A stretch of 64,000 nt of DNA from UBA5336 sp038745855 (GCA_038745855.1 JBCDLC010000015.1:1-64000); one strand, 5' to 3'. Shown: positions 35,225 to 43,605, numbered from the stretch's first letter. Program-made: numbers and translations. The notes: generated from the letters alone by a model not told the origin.

Positions 35225-36173
35225 GGGCTCTCCGTTTCCTTGGAGGAACTGCGCATCCAGAAGTCAGCGGATAAGAGCCCTGAATACGCGCGGCAGCGGT
35301 GTTACCCTCCGGTCCGCTCGCAATCGCATCCGCTGGACCGGGAACAATGGCAGGTCTCCGGCCCCGCACAAAAAGGGAAACAACGCCCCAGCGCCAAGTC
35401 CCGGACCGCTGGTCATCGAGTAATTCCTCGACAAACACCTGCTCCCGGGAAGGGTCGAATAGCAGAGGGTCGGTTCGCTGGCGCACAAAAGGAGGGGTCG
35501 AAGCGTCCAACTCAATCACGAAAAGCTTGCAGGGGCCCTCGGCCTTCATCGTCCAATATTCATTCCTTGGAATTTGCTCGGGATAGGTGGTGACCCGACC
35601 ATCATGGCTTGGTCCGGGCGATAACCAGAACCAGCCATCTGCGCTGCTGGCGATGACGACCACGGAACGGCCCTTGCGGGCGGGTACCACCAACGCAATG
35701 CGCGCCCTTGGAACAATCTCGATTTCGTCATCGGCTGTAGCGAGAGGTTCCTCGATCATGCCGAGCCCATCGCCTTCGACGAAAACGTCGATCTCCAGTT
35801 CGGCGGGCTTGCGCTGAAGGACATCCAACAGGGGGGTCCGGACCGTCCCGATGAGACGGCGCCGGAACGCTTTGTGGTCGGCACGGGTCCAGAGATCGAA
35901 GGCTTCATCCGGGTTGATATGTTCGGATGACAGGTCCGCATACCAAGCAGCAAGCTGTTTGATGTGGGCGGTCTTCACACGGCCCTGGGGACGCGCTCTG
36001 TCCCTTACGCCATTTCGCCAGGCCGCGACGGTGGTTTTGGAAATCTCCAGACGCTTGGCGGTCTGGGCATCACTCACCGGAAAGTCGCCCGCTTGGGAAC
36101 GCGCCACGCCAACCTCATAGAGCGTATCGAGTTTACGTCCCATGTCCGGACAATCGGCGACGTCTTTCGGCAT
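35190..36173 (-). CDS. HTH-domain protein with C-terminal beta-rich sensor-like region
   Basis: A 327-residue cytoplasmic protein. Residues about 30-55 look like a helix-turn-helix (SDAQTAKRLEISKTTVAAWRNG). Residues about 125-260 are beta-rich (IALVVPARKGRSVVVIASS, YWTMKAEGPCKLFVIELD), loosely similar to DUF4384-like modules. GAGGGGA lies directly before the ATG; an alternative ATG is at 36143. It is divergent from the 67-residue ORF at 36288 across only 114 nt, so it is a candidate regulator of both directions. It overlaps the metallopeptidase gene by 35 nt. Confidence 0.65.
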   Translation of the reverse strand: MPKDVADCPDMGRKLDTLYEVGVARSQAGDFPVSDAQTAKRLEISKTTVAAWRNGVRDRARPQGRVKTAHIKQLAAWYADLSSEHINPDEAFDLWTRADHKAFRRRLIGTVRTPLLDVLQRKPAELEIDVFVEGDGLGMIEEPLATADDEIEIVPRARIALVVPARKGRSVVVIASSADGWFWLSPGPSHDGRVTTYPEQIPRNEYWTMKAEGPCKLFVIELDASTPPFVRQRTDPLLFDPSREQVFVEELLDDQRSGTWRWGVVSLFVRGRRPAIVPGPADAIASGPEGNTAAARIQGSYPLTSGCAVPPRKRRAHELVAPPKRRA

Positions 36174-36287
36174 CGTCCCCTCGCTTATCCGTTCCTTGGG
36201 CCGAACAGCGTTCGGCTCTTAGCCAGTCGCGAGCACACAATTTTCCATTTAGTCAGTCGTGTCTTCGAAAGTGCGAGGAGACGGTCC

Positions 36288-36491
36288 ATGGCGATCAAAT
36301 CAGATGTGAAAACGAAGAACGCAGATATTGGAGAAAGTCGTGAGCGAGGAAAGAGCCACTCACTATACAGTTGCGCAACCTCTCTCGATCGCCCCCTCGG
36401 CGAAACACTGTTTCGGGCAGCTTTCGTAGATCGGAGGCGGCGGGCCAGCACGTCAGCACCAAACGCGAGCGCGCTGGAGGACAACGCATGA
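36288..36491 (+). CDS. 67-residue small protein leading the decarboxylase-GNAT-SET operon
   Basis: A short ORF with an ideal SD (GAGGAG about 8 nt before the ATG). Its TGA overlaps the ATG of the next gene in an ATGA arrangement, so it is very likely translated and coupled. The product is hydrophilic, basic and probably disordered: the start is MAIKSDVKTKNADIG, followed by GESRERGKSHSLYS, a Cys and an RRRR stretch. There is no signal peptide or membrane segment. I recognise no family. It could be a substrate or precursor, a regulator, or simply a leader ORF; the choice is open. Confidence 0.55.
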   Translation: MAIKSDVKTKNADIGESRERGKSHSLYSCATSLDRPLGETLFRAAFVDRRRRASTSAPNASALEDNA

Positions 36492-39322
36492 GCCGAAGAA
36501 AAGCCAACGCTGCTGGCGCGGAGAGCCGCTGGGACTTGAAGGTAGGTGTGAAATCGCTGCTCGCGCAGGATGCAACCGCTAGACACGCGGAGGATAAGCG
36601 CGAGGCGCTGGATCTGATGTCAGACCTCGCAGACCGGACAGGATACTCCATAAGTTCCCCGGGGTTCTCCTCACTGACTGACTCCCGAGGTAACATCGCA
36701 GAATTTAACCGGGTCCTCGCCACAGGATATGGCGCGGCGGCTGCACGGGTTGGCGTGTCCGGAGCCTCGAACGCCATCGGTACCGTGCTTGGCGGTGTCG
36801 TCCCACGGTACGCGCCGGGCCGCGACATCGTGCTGTGCGATGCGATGGCCCATAAATCGGCCCACGGTGGCATTATAGTTTCGGGACGGAAGGCCGGCTT
36901 GGTCGGCCGGGACATCGATGCGGCTACTGGAACTCCGTTACCGATCGCCCTTCACAGTCTTGCATCCTGGATCGAGCGTCATGCGGAGCGGATTGCAGCG
37001 CTATTTCTCACCTCAACAAGCTACGAGGGCTTTGATACAAACCTTGCACCCATCAAAGCCCTCTGTGCTGAATGGGGCATCCTGCTTGTCACCGATGGCG
37101 CCTGGGCAAGTCCTTATGGACTTTTCCCAGGCTTTCCGTCGAACCCGATCGCCCATGCCGATGTGGTGATCCTAAGCCCCCATAAGGCCGGTCTCGCACC
37201 TTGCCAGACGAGTATCGTTCTGTTCAGCTCTGACCGCCTGGCAGAGCTTTATGACGAGATGGGTGAGATCGGGTTTGCAACGACTTCGCCAAACCAGTCG
37301 ATGTTGGCCATTGCCGAGCACCGCATATGCAACGGGTTGGAGGGCATCGCCGATTGGGAGGCGGGGTTAGCGCTTGCCCGATCGTTGCGGCGCCAGATCA
37401 GCGAGGTGCATCCGGCACTAAAAGTGATTGAACCGAAGGACGTTGGAGCACCGTCGGGAAACCCGACACATGTGCTCATCGATTGCAGCGCATTGGGCAT
37501 CGATGGCCGCTCCTGGGCAGAGGCGCTGTCGAGGGACAGATGTATCGATGTTGAACTTGCGACCGAGCGTTCCGTGCTCATGGTGATGGGGCGAACGCCG
37601 CCCTTTACCGCCGATGAACTCAGCGAGGCTCTCAGGGCCACGCTCTTTGTAGCGCTTCGAGAAGTTTCTTACGCAGCAGACGTCTCACCGTCCTGCACCG
37701 GAGGGATGCCGGCGCTCGACTGTCTCATTGATATGCGTACAGCGTTTCTTTCCGAGAGCGAATGCGTGGCGATAGAGGACGCCGTAGGGCGAATTGCGGC
37801 CTCGACCGTTTATATCTATCCGCCAGGACGCCCGTTTCTGACTTATGGTCAGCCTGTGCAGCGAGCGCATCTCAAGCGCTTGCGAGCGACCCGCTCCGAC
37901 CATGCGCCGCTTGTACAGTCCCCACCCGCGCCGGATGGGATGGTCTGGGTCGTAAAGAGCGATCGGGATTACGCCCGCATCGGTTTGCCGCTCGAAATCG
38001 CAGACTGCACCATAGAAACGTGGCGGGCCGAGGCTTTGGAAACCGACGCCATCGCCCGGTATGCCGATTTCTTTGAGGAAGTCTTCGTAAACGATCCATT
38101 CGATCATTTTGCCTACGACCCAACAGATCCGCTGCACCCTGTCTCAATCGGGACCGTGATCGGCGAGCACGCGCCGGCACGGCAACCCTATCTGCACCTC
38201 GACGCTTCGCGTTCCGTAATCCTTCCCGATCATCTACGGCGCTGGATCGATCCAGAACGTTGCCGAAAGATCACAGAAAAGCGGTTGCAGTCGGACGGTG
38301 TCGTCGCGACCCTGACGGACAAAACTGGTCAACTCCGCGGGCTGATCCATGTGCGGGCTGATCGACTGGGCGTGATGTTCGAGACGGAAGAATGGCGCGA
38401 TCCCCTGCTTTTTGCGGCGGAGGAGACGACGGATCTGCTGGCTGACGCAGAGACATTTTTCGAAAAAGCCCGGTATCATTTCGATCTTGAGCCCAATGAT
38501 CAGGTCGCCACCGTCTCCTGCATGGCTCTTGACCCTGCCTACAGGGGACAGCCCAATCTCTTATATCGTATGTTCAAAGCCATAGCCGACGTGCTGCCTG
38601 AGCGGTTTATCGGCTTACCGATTCTCGCAGAGGTGCCAGATGACGGAGCAGCGCGGACAATCGACGAGGCCATCAACGACCGGCTGGTCCACGGCTTGCT
38701 GGAGAATGGCCACAGCGTTGTGTACTCACCTTCATTTCGCTCCGTGCTGCGATATTTCGAAGACAATGGGCAGTACTTCCGGAAGGCTTTCCGAAATCAG
38801 GTGGCGCGATCCCGGCGCCCCTATACTCCCCATCCAGCTGATAATCGCAAGGTTACCGTCCGTAGCACGAGCGACCGGGGACGCGGCGTGTTTGCAACGA
38901 GCCGGATTGAGAAAGGCGAAACAATCGCTGTTTTCGACGGCGAACGGTATCGCGCGGCACAAGCGACCGCGCTCCCCCCCATTATGGTTGATCACGCCAT
39001 ACAAGTGAGCCCCGACGAGTATGTCCATGGTGCCAATGGTCTGGCGGAGCTCTGCAATCATTCTTGTGGGCCGAATGCGGGGATCCGAAACCTGACCGAG
39101 ATCTTTGCGGCACGTCCGATAGACGCTGGAGAGGAGATTTGTTGGGACTACCGATGCAGTGAGGACTCGACCTGGGTGCTCCACGGCTGCGCCTGCGGCC
39201 ATGATCAATGTACAGGAACCGTTGAGGGATTTTCCTCGTTATCAAGGAAGGCTCGTCAACACTACGTTGAAAACGGGATGGTTTCCGAGTGGATCATTGC
39301 AAGAGCGAACGACGATGACTAA
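36488..39322 (+). CDS. Fusion: Orn/Lys/Arg-decarboxylase-like, GNAT-like and SET domains
   Basis: A 944-residue protein. Residues about 1-400 match the PLP-binding major domain of Orn/Lys/Arg decarboxylases: NAIGTVLGG, DAMAHKSAHGG (ring-stacking His), LVTDGAW (D203) and the Schiff-base lysine K233 in LSPHKAGLAPCQTS. Residues about 410-500 match the C-terminal domain (EDAVGRIAAS, VYIYPPGRPFLTYGQ). About 530-785 looks like a GNAT acyltransferase (VSCMALDPAYRGQPNLLYRMFKAI). About 790-915 is a SET domain: DRGRGVFATSRIEKGE, N857-H-S-C-GPN, EEICWDYR and a post-SET zinc cluster C901, C903, C908. GGAGG lies 8 nt before the ATG. The gene overlaps neighbours on both sides. Product and target are unknown. 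Confidence 0.85.
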   Translation: MSRRKANAAGAESRWDLKVGVKSLLAQDATARHAEDKREALDLMSDLADRTGYSISSPGFSSLTDSRGNIAEFNRVLATGYGAAAARVGVSGASNAIGTVLGGVVPRYAPGRDIVLCDAMAHKSAHGGIIVSGRKAGLVGRDIDAATGTPLPIALHSLASWIERHAERIAALFLTSTSYEGFDTNLAPIKALCAEWGILLVTDGAWASPYGLFPGFPSNPIAHADVVILSPHKAGLAPCQTSIVLFSSDRLAELYDEMGEIGFATTSPNQSMLAIAEHRICNGLEGIADWEAGLALARSLRRQISEVHPALKVIEPKDVGAPSGNPTHVLIDCSALGIDGRSWAEALSRDRCIDVELATERSVLMVMGRTPPFTADELSEALRATLFVALREVSYAADVSPSCTGGMPALDCLIDMRTAFLSESECVAIEDAVGRIAASTVYIYPPGRPFLTYGQPVQRAHLKRLRATRSDHAPLVQSPPAPDGMVWVVKSDRDYARIGLPLEIADCTIETWRAEALETDAIARYADFFEEVFVNDPFDHFAYDPTDPLHPVSIGTVIGEHAPARQPYLHLDASRSVILPDHLRRWIDPERCRKITEKRLQSDGVVATLTDKTGQLRGLIHVRADRLGVMFETEEWRDPLLFAAEETTDLLADAETFFEKARYHFDLEPNDQVATVSCMALDPAYRGQPNLLYRMFKAIADVLPERFIGLPILAEVPDDGAARTIDEAINDRLVHGLLENGHSVVYSPSFRSVLRYFEDNGQYFRKAFRNQVARSRRPYTPHPADNRKVTVRSTSDRGRGVFATSRIEKGETIAVFDGERYRAAQATALPPIMVDHAIQVSPDEYVHGANGLAELCNHSCGPNAGIRNLTEIFAARPIDAGEEICWDYRCSEDSTWVLHGCACGHDQCTGTVEGFSSLSRKARQHYVENGMVSEWIIARANDDD

Positions 39323-40232
39323 TCTAAGAGCTTTCCCGCTGGAGATCTTCGCCGTGACGAAATGCGCTTCCACCGAGAGCTTGTACAGCGCAGAAAGTCT
39401 GAACGAGATCCTTGCAGAGGCGTATGCAGCGCCTTTGGATGATCAAGGTGACCGTCAGTTCCTTGCTTTTCAGCGGAAAGCACTCCAATCATCCTTCGCG
39501 GGCCTTCGCTTCGACTTCATGGCGACCAGCATCACGAAATTGAACAGGGCCATGGAGCCGGTCGACATCAAAACAACCTTGTTGGATCTGCCTGACGCCA
39601 TCACGAAAAACTACGAGACTGTGGGCGCGCACGATATTGTTGCGCCGCTTGTATACGCCAATCCGGGGAAAGTCGTCCGACACGACGATGTGATGCCTCT
39701 CGGCCAGTGGCTGGATCATGCGTTTTACAGGCTTCACTGCCGATTATTTGGCATTGATCGAGCGATGATGATCAGCTTTCCTTGCCCTGGCCATTACACG
39801 AAGCTCGTAACATTCGAATATCTGGCCAGCAGGGAAAATATGACTTGGTCGAGTTTCGATGCCGCAAAGCTGGAGTTTGGATCATTTCCTTTCGTTCTCG
39901 CATGGCTCTATCGAAAAGACCTCATCGATGACGTGAAGTTGGAACGTAACTTTTATGCTCTGGCCGATCTCAACGCAGCCAATCTTACGCAACTCAGAAA
40001 GTTCGTGAACGATCCTTACCGGGCGCCCAAACATCACGCGTCTGATATCGGCATGAAACCGAGATCGTATACCAACAGTCTTTACGGCCTACGGAATGGT
40101 CTTTCCGAGCGATTTGACTGGGGTGCCGATGTCGATGGAGAAAGACAGTCGCTGCGTATGCTCGATCATGATTACAGCTTTCTTCAGATACTCGGCGATC
40201 CATCCGCGCCTCTTGTAGGCGGAAACGCATAA
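39315..40232 (+). CDS. LuxR-like regulator with putative autoinducer-binding-type N-domain
   Basis: A 305-residue protein starting inside the last codons of the fusion gene (8-nt overlap). The C-terminal part (about 215-270) reads LTQLRKFVNDPYRAP, then ASDIGMKPRSYTNSLYGLRNGL, with the spacing of a LuxR-type tetrahelical HTH, though diverged. The central segment (WLDHAFYRLHCRLFGIDRAMMISFPCPGHYTKL) recalls the ligand-binding domain of quorum-sensing LuxR proteins. Base composition appears lower in GC than neighbouring housekeeping genes. A regulator responding to the product of the upstream enzyme is an attractive but unproven reading. Confidence 0.55.
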   Translation: MTNLRAFPLEIFAVTKCASTESLYSAESLNEILAEAYAAPLDDQGDRQFLAFQRKALQSSFAGLRFDFMATSITKLNRAMEPVDIKTTLLDLPDAITKNYETVGAHDIVAPLVYANPGKVVRHDDVMPLGQWLDHAFYRLHCRLFGIDRAMMISFPCPGHYTKLVTFEYLASRENMTWSSFDAAKLEFGSFPFVLAWLYRKDLIDDVKLERNFYALADLNAANLTQLRKFVNDPYRAPKHHASDIGMKPRSYTNSLYGLRNGLSERFDWGADVDGERQSLRMLDHDYSFLQILGDPSAPLVGGNA

Positions 40233-40697
40233 AACCTTCTGGACTTGACTCCAGTCAGTCGATCGCATTCGGCGGACTTGCTACGCCTGCACGAATTAGG
40301 ATCGTGACGTTCGCAGTTTCCGGCGACCGTCACAGTTGATTCAGAAGGCTGGGTGAAGCCTCTAGCGTTGGGACGCGCGCGCAGGCCGGCGTCGACCGTT
40401 CATGGTCTGCGCCGGCCCATTTTTCGAAGCGATAACGCTTTTGCGCTGCTCCTCCATCGTTGTGGTTCGCCAAACGCGGTTTGGAATGCGTGAGACTGCC
40501 TCTGAAAGCTTAATCAGCGGCACTGCGCCATGAACGCGCTTCCAACGCGTGAATACGCTCAGTGCCCACATGGAAGCACCTAAAAACGAGATGTGTGAAG
40601 AGGCTCACAGCGGGATCGGCAGCGATTGGGCATTTTGATGTCATTGGCGGTTTGGCTTGATCCCGGCGCCTAACAACATCCAACCCAGGAGACACCC
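40233..40697. other. Intergenic region with an intrinsic terminator and the promoter region of the next gene
   Basis: No gene is supported. A small inverted repeat CTGGA-CTTGAC-TCCAG (40239-40254) follows the LuxR-like gene at once, and a strong terminator lies at 40384-40424. The rest, up to AGGAGACACCC before 40698, should hold the promoter of the next gene. A short untranslated RNA ending at the terminator is possible. Confidence 0.5.
40384..40424 (+). terminator. Strong intrinsic terminator after the SET/LuxR operon
   Basis: GGCCGGCG (40384-40391) pairs with CGCCGGCC (40410-40417). Inside it GACC (40394-40397) pairs with GGTC (40404-40407), and TTTTT (40420-40424) follows. It lies 152 nt beyond the stop of the LuxR-like gene. 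Confidence 0.8.
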
Positions 40698-41189
40698 ATG
40701 TCCGCTTTCAAATCACTTACTGCATCGGTTGCCTTGGCCCTTGCAGTCGCAGCATTTGCCCTTTCCAGCGGTGGCACCGCTTCAGCTCAGAACGTCTACG
40801 GCGCGGGCCAACCCTTCGGTTCGAGTAACCACACACAGCCTGTGGCACAAGCAAGGGCTTTCACAGGCGCCACGCAGGCGTCGCCTTCAACAGCCGCGAG
40901 GTTCAACAATACCGCCTACAGAATAATCCAAGGCGACCTCATGATTGTCGTCGTCTATGCGATGAACGGCGCTTGCGAAGTAACAATGGGCGGTCGTACG
41001 CGCGGATTTCGGATGACATCGCAGGCTTGTCAGTACTCGGTGCGCGATCTCGGCCCGGGCAAAATCGAGATGACATCTTCCATCACTTTCAATGGCCAGA
41101 CCCAACGGGATACTGGCATCATGCACATGCGCAGGGATGGCAGCCTGTTCGAACCGAAAAGCCGCGGTGTCATGGTCCGTATACAATAG
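40698..41189 (+). CDS. Secreted protein of unknown function
   Basis: A 163-residue protein with a clear signal peptide (residues 1 to about 30, ending TASA-Q) and AGGAG just upstream. The mature part has a Gln/Ser/Thr-rich linker, then a compact beta-rich domain (about 70-160: YRIIQGDLMIVVVYAMNG, CEVTMGGRTRGF, KIEMTSSITFNGQTQ) with two Cys. A periplasmic or surface location is likely. No family is recognised. Confidence 0.75.
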   Translation: MSAFKSLTASVALALAVAAFALSSGGTASAQNVYGAGQPFGSSNHTQPVAQARAFTGATQASPSTAARFNNTAYRIIQGDLMIVVVYAMNGACEVTMGGRTRGFRMTSQACQYSVRDLGPGKIEMTSSITFNGQTQRDTGIMHMRRDGSLFEPKSRGVMVRIQ

Positions 41190-41205
41190 GCGCCCGGATA
41201 GGCGG

Positions 41206-41922
41206 CTAGCCCGCGATGCAGCTTGTATCGGGAGACTTCGGCCGGTCATATCCTCTCAATGCTAAAGCGCCGCGAAAGTCAGCGTGGCGTTTTGCAAGAC
41301 GGCAATAGTCGGCTTTAAGGCCCGCGCGGGCACGATCAAGATCGGCGGCGCCGAGAAGGGGAATACCCTCAGGGCTGACAGCGTTGACTGTCTGATCGGC
41401 CGGTAGTTTATAAAGCAGCGCGTCGGAAAGCGATTTTCCGCCAAGAATCAGCATTGAGATCCAGGCTGCAGGATCGGCCGGCGAGGACAAAACGGCCGGA
41501 TCAACCACCAAGCTCGTTCCATCTTCGGTGGTGACGGTCACCGCTTCGTAATAAGAAAAGGCCCCACCACAATCGCGGCGGCTGAAGCATGATCCACGGT
41601 TCTGCACCGCTGAGAAGCCCAGGACTTTCTCATCCGGAATCGTCGGGGTTGCCACGATCCTCTCGGGTTCGAATCCCGCACCGACCAGAGCATTGACTAT
41701 CACAGTTGCACGGTGGGAGCTGTTGGATGCGCGAGGATCTGTGAGAACCAGACAAGATGGGTCGGCAATTGCGAGTCTATCCTGGGTGCAGGACAAGCTC
41801 TGGGCAATTTCGAAGGCGGTTTCAGGCGCTGTCCGCGTGCTGACGCACCCGGCTAGAAAGACTGCGAGCGCCGTCACACTCATGCACAGTTGGCTGGCAC
41901 GTGGTCTATGGGTGTTCGGCAT
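41206..41922 (-). CDS. Lipoprotein, faintly protein-glutaminase-like
   Basis: A 238-residue lipoprotein: the signal SVTALAVFLAGC has a lipobox with Cys near residue 26. The mature part includes PSCLVLTDPRASNSSHRATV and later YYEAVTVTTEDGTSLVVDPAVL, followed by AAWISML. The order Cys, helix, strand pair and VDP loop faintly recalls protein-glutaminase-like folds. The His expected in the YHVA-type strand is Glu here, so a catalytic role is doubtful. GGGAG lies before the ATG at 41922. Confidence 0.7.
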   Translation of the reverse strand: MPNTHRPRASQLCMSVTALAVFLAGCVSTRTAPETAFEIAQSLSCTQDRLAIADPSCLVLTDPRASNSSHRATVIVNALVGAGFEPERIVATPTIPDEKVLGFSAVQNRGSCFSRRDCGGAFSYYEAVTVTTEDGTSLVVDPAVLSSPADPAAWISMLILGGKSLSDALLYKLPADQTVNAVSPEGIPLLGAADLDRARAGLKADYCRLAKRHADFRGALALRGYDRPKSPDTSCIAG

Positions 41923-42037
41923 GGGGTCTTTCTCCCTAGAATTCCGCACCGATTGAAGGGACGTCGGCCGAATTTCCTCTCAGTTTAACCGCTGTCCCTT
42001 CAATCGCTGTGCCAGCGATCGGTGACCGCACGAAAGA

Positions 42038-42553
42038 TCAAGCGGTATCCTTATTGGAGCAAGCTTTGTTCAAGGCATCGATCGCCTGGCGAAGGTTTAG
42101 CGGGGTTCGCATGTGATACCGGCGCATGGCAAAAGCCGCGATCGCGATCATCGCTGCCATCATGGCGAGGAACATTCCGAACGTGTGCACCATGGTGCCG
42201 GGCGCCGTCGGTGGCCAGCGGCCTGCTAAAGTCCAGATTTCAAACCACAAACGGCTGAACACCATCATCACCGGCGGGACAACCAACCCGACCAAAAGAG
42301 CTGCAGCGAAGAAATAGGTGGCCCCGCGCGGCGCTTCGGATTGGAGATAGGCGTTCTCGAAGGCGTCCTGGGTCACATGCTCAGCCAAGGCGCCCTGCTC
42401 CATGCGAGCGGCGTAAACCCGTGCGGCATCACTTCGGGTCGTGCTCCAACGCCAAGTCAGAACGGCGCCCCAGACCAGAAAGATGCCGAAAAACAGCACC
42501 ACGACCCAGCCCACGTGTAAGTTCGGCAAAATGGCAAACGTATCCTGACGCAT
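42038..42553 (-). CDS. Integral membrane protein
   Basis: A 171-residue inner-membrane protein with three hydrophobic helices: WVVVLFFGIFLVWGAVLTW near the N-terminus, GATYFFAAALLVGLVVPPVMMVF in the middle, and MFLAMMAAMIAIAAFAM toward the end. A charged loop (about residues 38-75) lies between the first two. No family is recognised and no partner gene is adjacent. Confidence 0.7.
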   Translation of the reverse strand: MRQDTFAILPNLHVGWVVVLFFGIFLVWGAVLTWRWSTTRSDAARVYAARMEQGALAEHVTQDAFENAYLQSEAPRGATYFFAAALLVGLVVPPVMMVFSRLWFEIWTLAGRWPPTAPGTMVHTFGMFLAMMAAMIAIAAFAMRRYHMRTPLNLRQAIDALNKACSNKDTA

Positions 42554-42609
42554 GGATGGTCAGCCTTCTCCACTATCCGCTCAGCCTTCAGGTCTAGAAA
42601 CCATATGCG

Positions 42610-43521
42610 TCAAACCGCATGGGCAGATTCGTAGACAAGCATGGCCCGTTTTCGCGCCACGCCCCAGTGATAGTTATGCAGCCGATGATCTGACGCCAAG
42701 GCCCTGTGACAGGGTATGAACCAGCTTATGGGGTTCGCGCCGACTGCAGCGCCGACCGCGCGTGCGGCTTTAGGCGCTCCAACCGCCTTCGCCAGTGTGC
42801 CGTATGTCTGCACCCGTCCGGGAGGGATCGCGATCAGCGCCCGCCAGATCTGACGGCGGAACGGCGTGCCGTAAAGCGCAACAGGTAGCGGTTCACCATC
42901 TTCAAATACATGGCCCGCGAGGCTTTCCGCAGCGCCATCATCGCGATCAATTTGCGCGGCCGGATAGCGGCGCGTGAGATCCTCAAACGCCTGGGCTTCG
43001 GGGCGCCCCATGTGTTCGAAGCCAGTGCGCTTTGGCGCGTCCTCATCGATAAAGCCGAGGGCGACAAGGCCGCGGGGGCCGATCAGCCAAACGCCCATGC
43101 CAAACGGGGTTGGGGCCTTCCCGATCGTTAGATGGGCGCCGTCGCCGCCAGTCTTGGCTTCGCCCGGTGTGAGCCCTTCGTGGGCGATGAACAGGTCATG
43201 CAGCCGCGCCGAGCCAGATAGGCCGGTCTCAAGCGCGGTGTCGAGGACGGAGGCGCCCTGCCGCAAGAGATCACCAGCAACTCCATGGGCCAGCGCGGCC
43301 TGATATTGCTTAGGACTGAGGCCCGCCCAACGCGTGAACTCGCGCTGGAAATGGTGAGGCGACAACCCCGCTGCATCCGCACAGGCTGCAAGGTCTGGGC
43401 GTTCACGCCAGGTGTCACCCATAAAACCAAGCATATTGGCCATTCGGCTGTAGGCGGCGGCGCGCACGTCCAACGGCACTGGTGGAGATGACATGTCGGG
43501 ACGCGGTATGGTCTGAGGCAT
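42610..43521 (-). CDS. AraC-type / O6-alkylguanine-DNA alkyltransferase fusion (Ada-like)
   Basis: A 303-residue protein. Residues about 25-125 form an AraC-type DNA-binding region (CADAAGLSPHHFQREFTRWAGLSPKQYQAAL). Residues about 135-300 form a DNA alkyltransferase domain ending in GTLAKAVGAPKAARAVGAAVG and the catalytic PCHR motif (IPCHRALASD). It removes alkyl groups from O6-guanine suicidally. The N-terminal metal-binding domain of E. coli Ada (methyl-phosphotriester sensor) is absent, so self-activation by that route is not expected. Start 43521 or, less likely, 43494. Confidence 0.92.
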   Translation of the reverse strand: MPQTIPRPDMSSPPVPLDVRAAAYSRMANMLGFMGDTWRERPDLAACADAAGLSPHHFQREFTRWAGLSPKQYQAALAHGVAGDLLRQGASVLDTALETGLSGSARLHDLFIAHEGLTPGEAKTGGDGAHLTIGKAPTPFGMGVWLIGPRGLVALGFIDEDAPKRTGFEHMGRPEAQAFEDLTRRYPAAQIDRDDGAAESLAGHVFEDGEPLPVALYGTPFRRQIWRALIAIPPGRVQTYGTLAKAVGAPKAARAVGAAVGANPISWFIPCHRALASDHRLHNYHWGVARKRAMLVYESAHAV

Positions 43522-43605
43522 ACTTGGGGCTATGGCAAAGACGGAGGCAAGCGACGACCCGGAACTTGCTATTCACCCTAACGATGTATGCCCGTGGAGC
43601 AGCCG

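Noticed and set aside
40362..40571. 69-residue minus-strand frame downstream of the LuxR-like gene
   Set aside because: It runs through the terminator hairpin and has no SD or domain.
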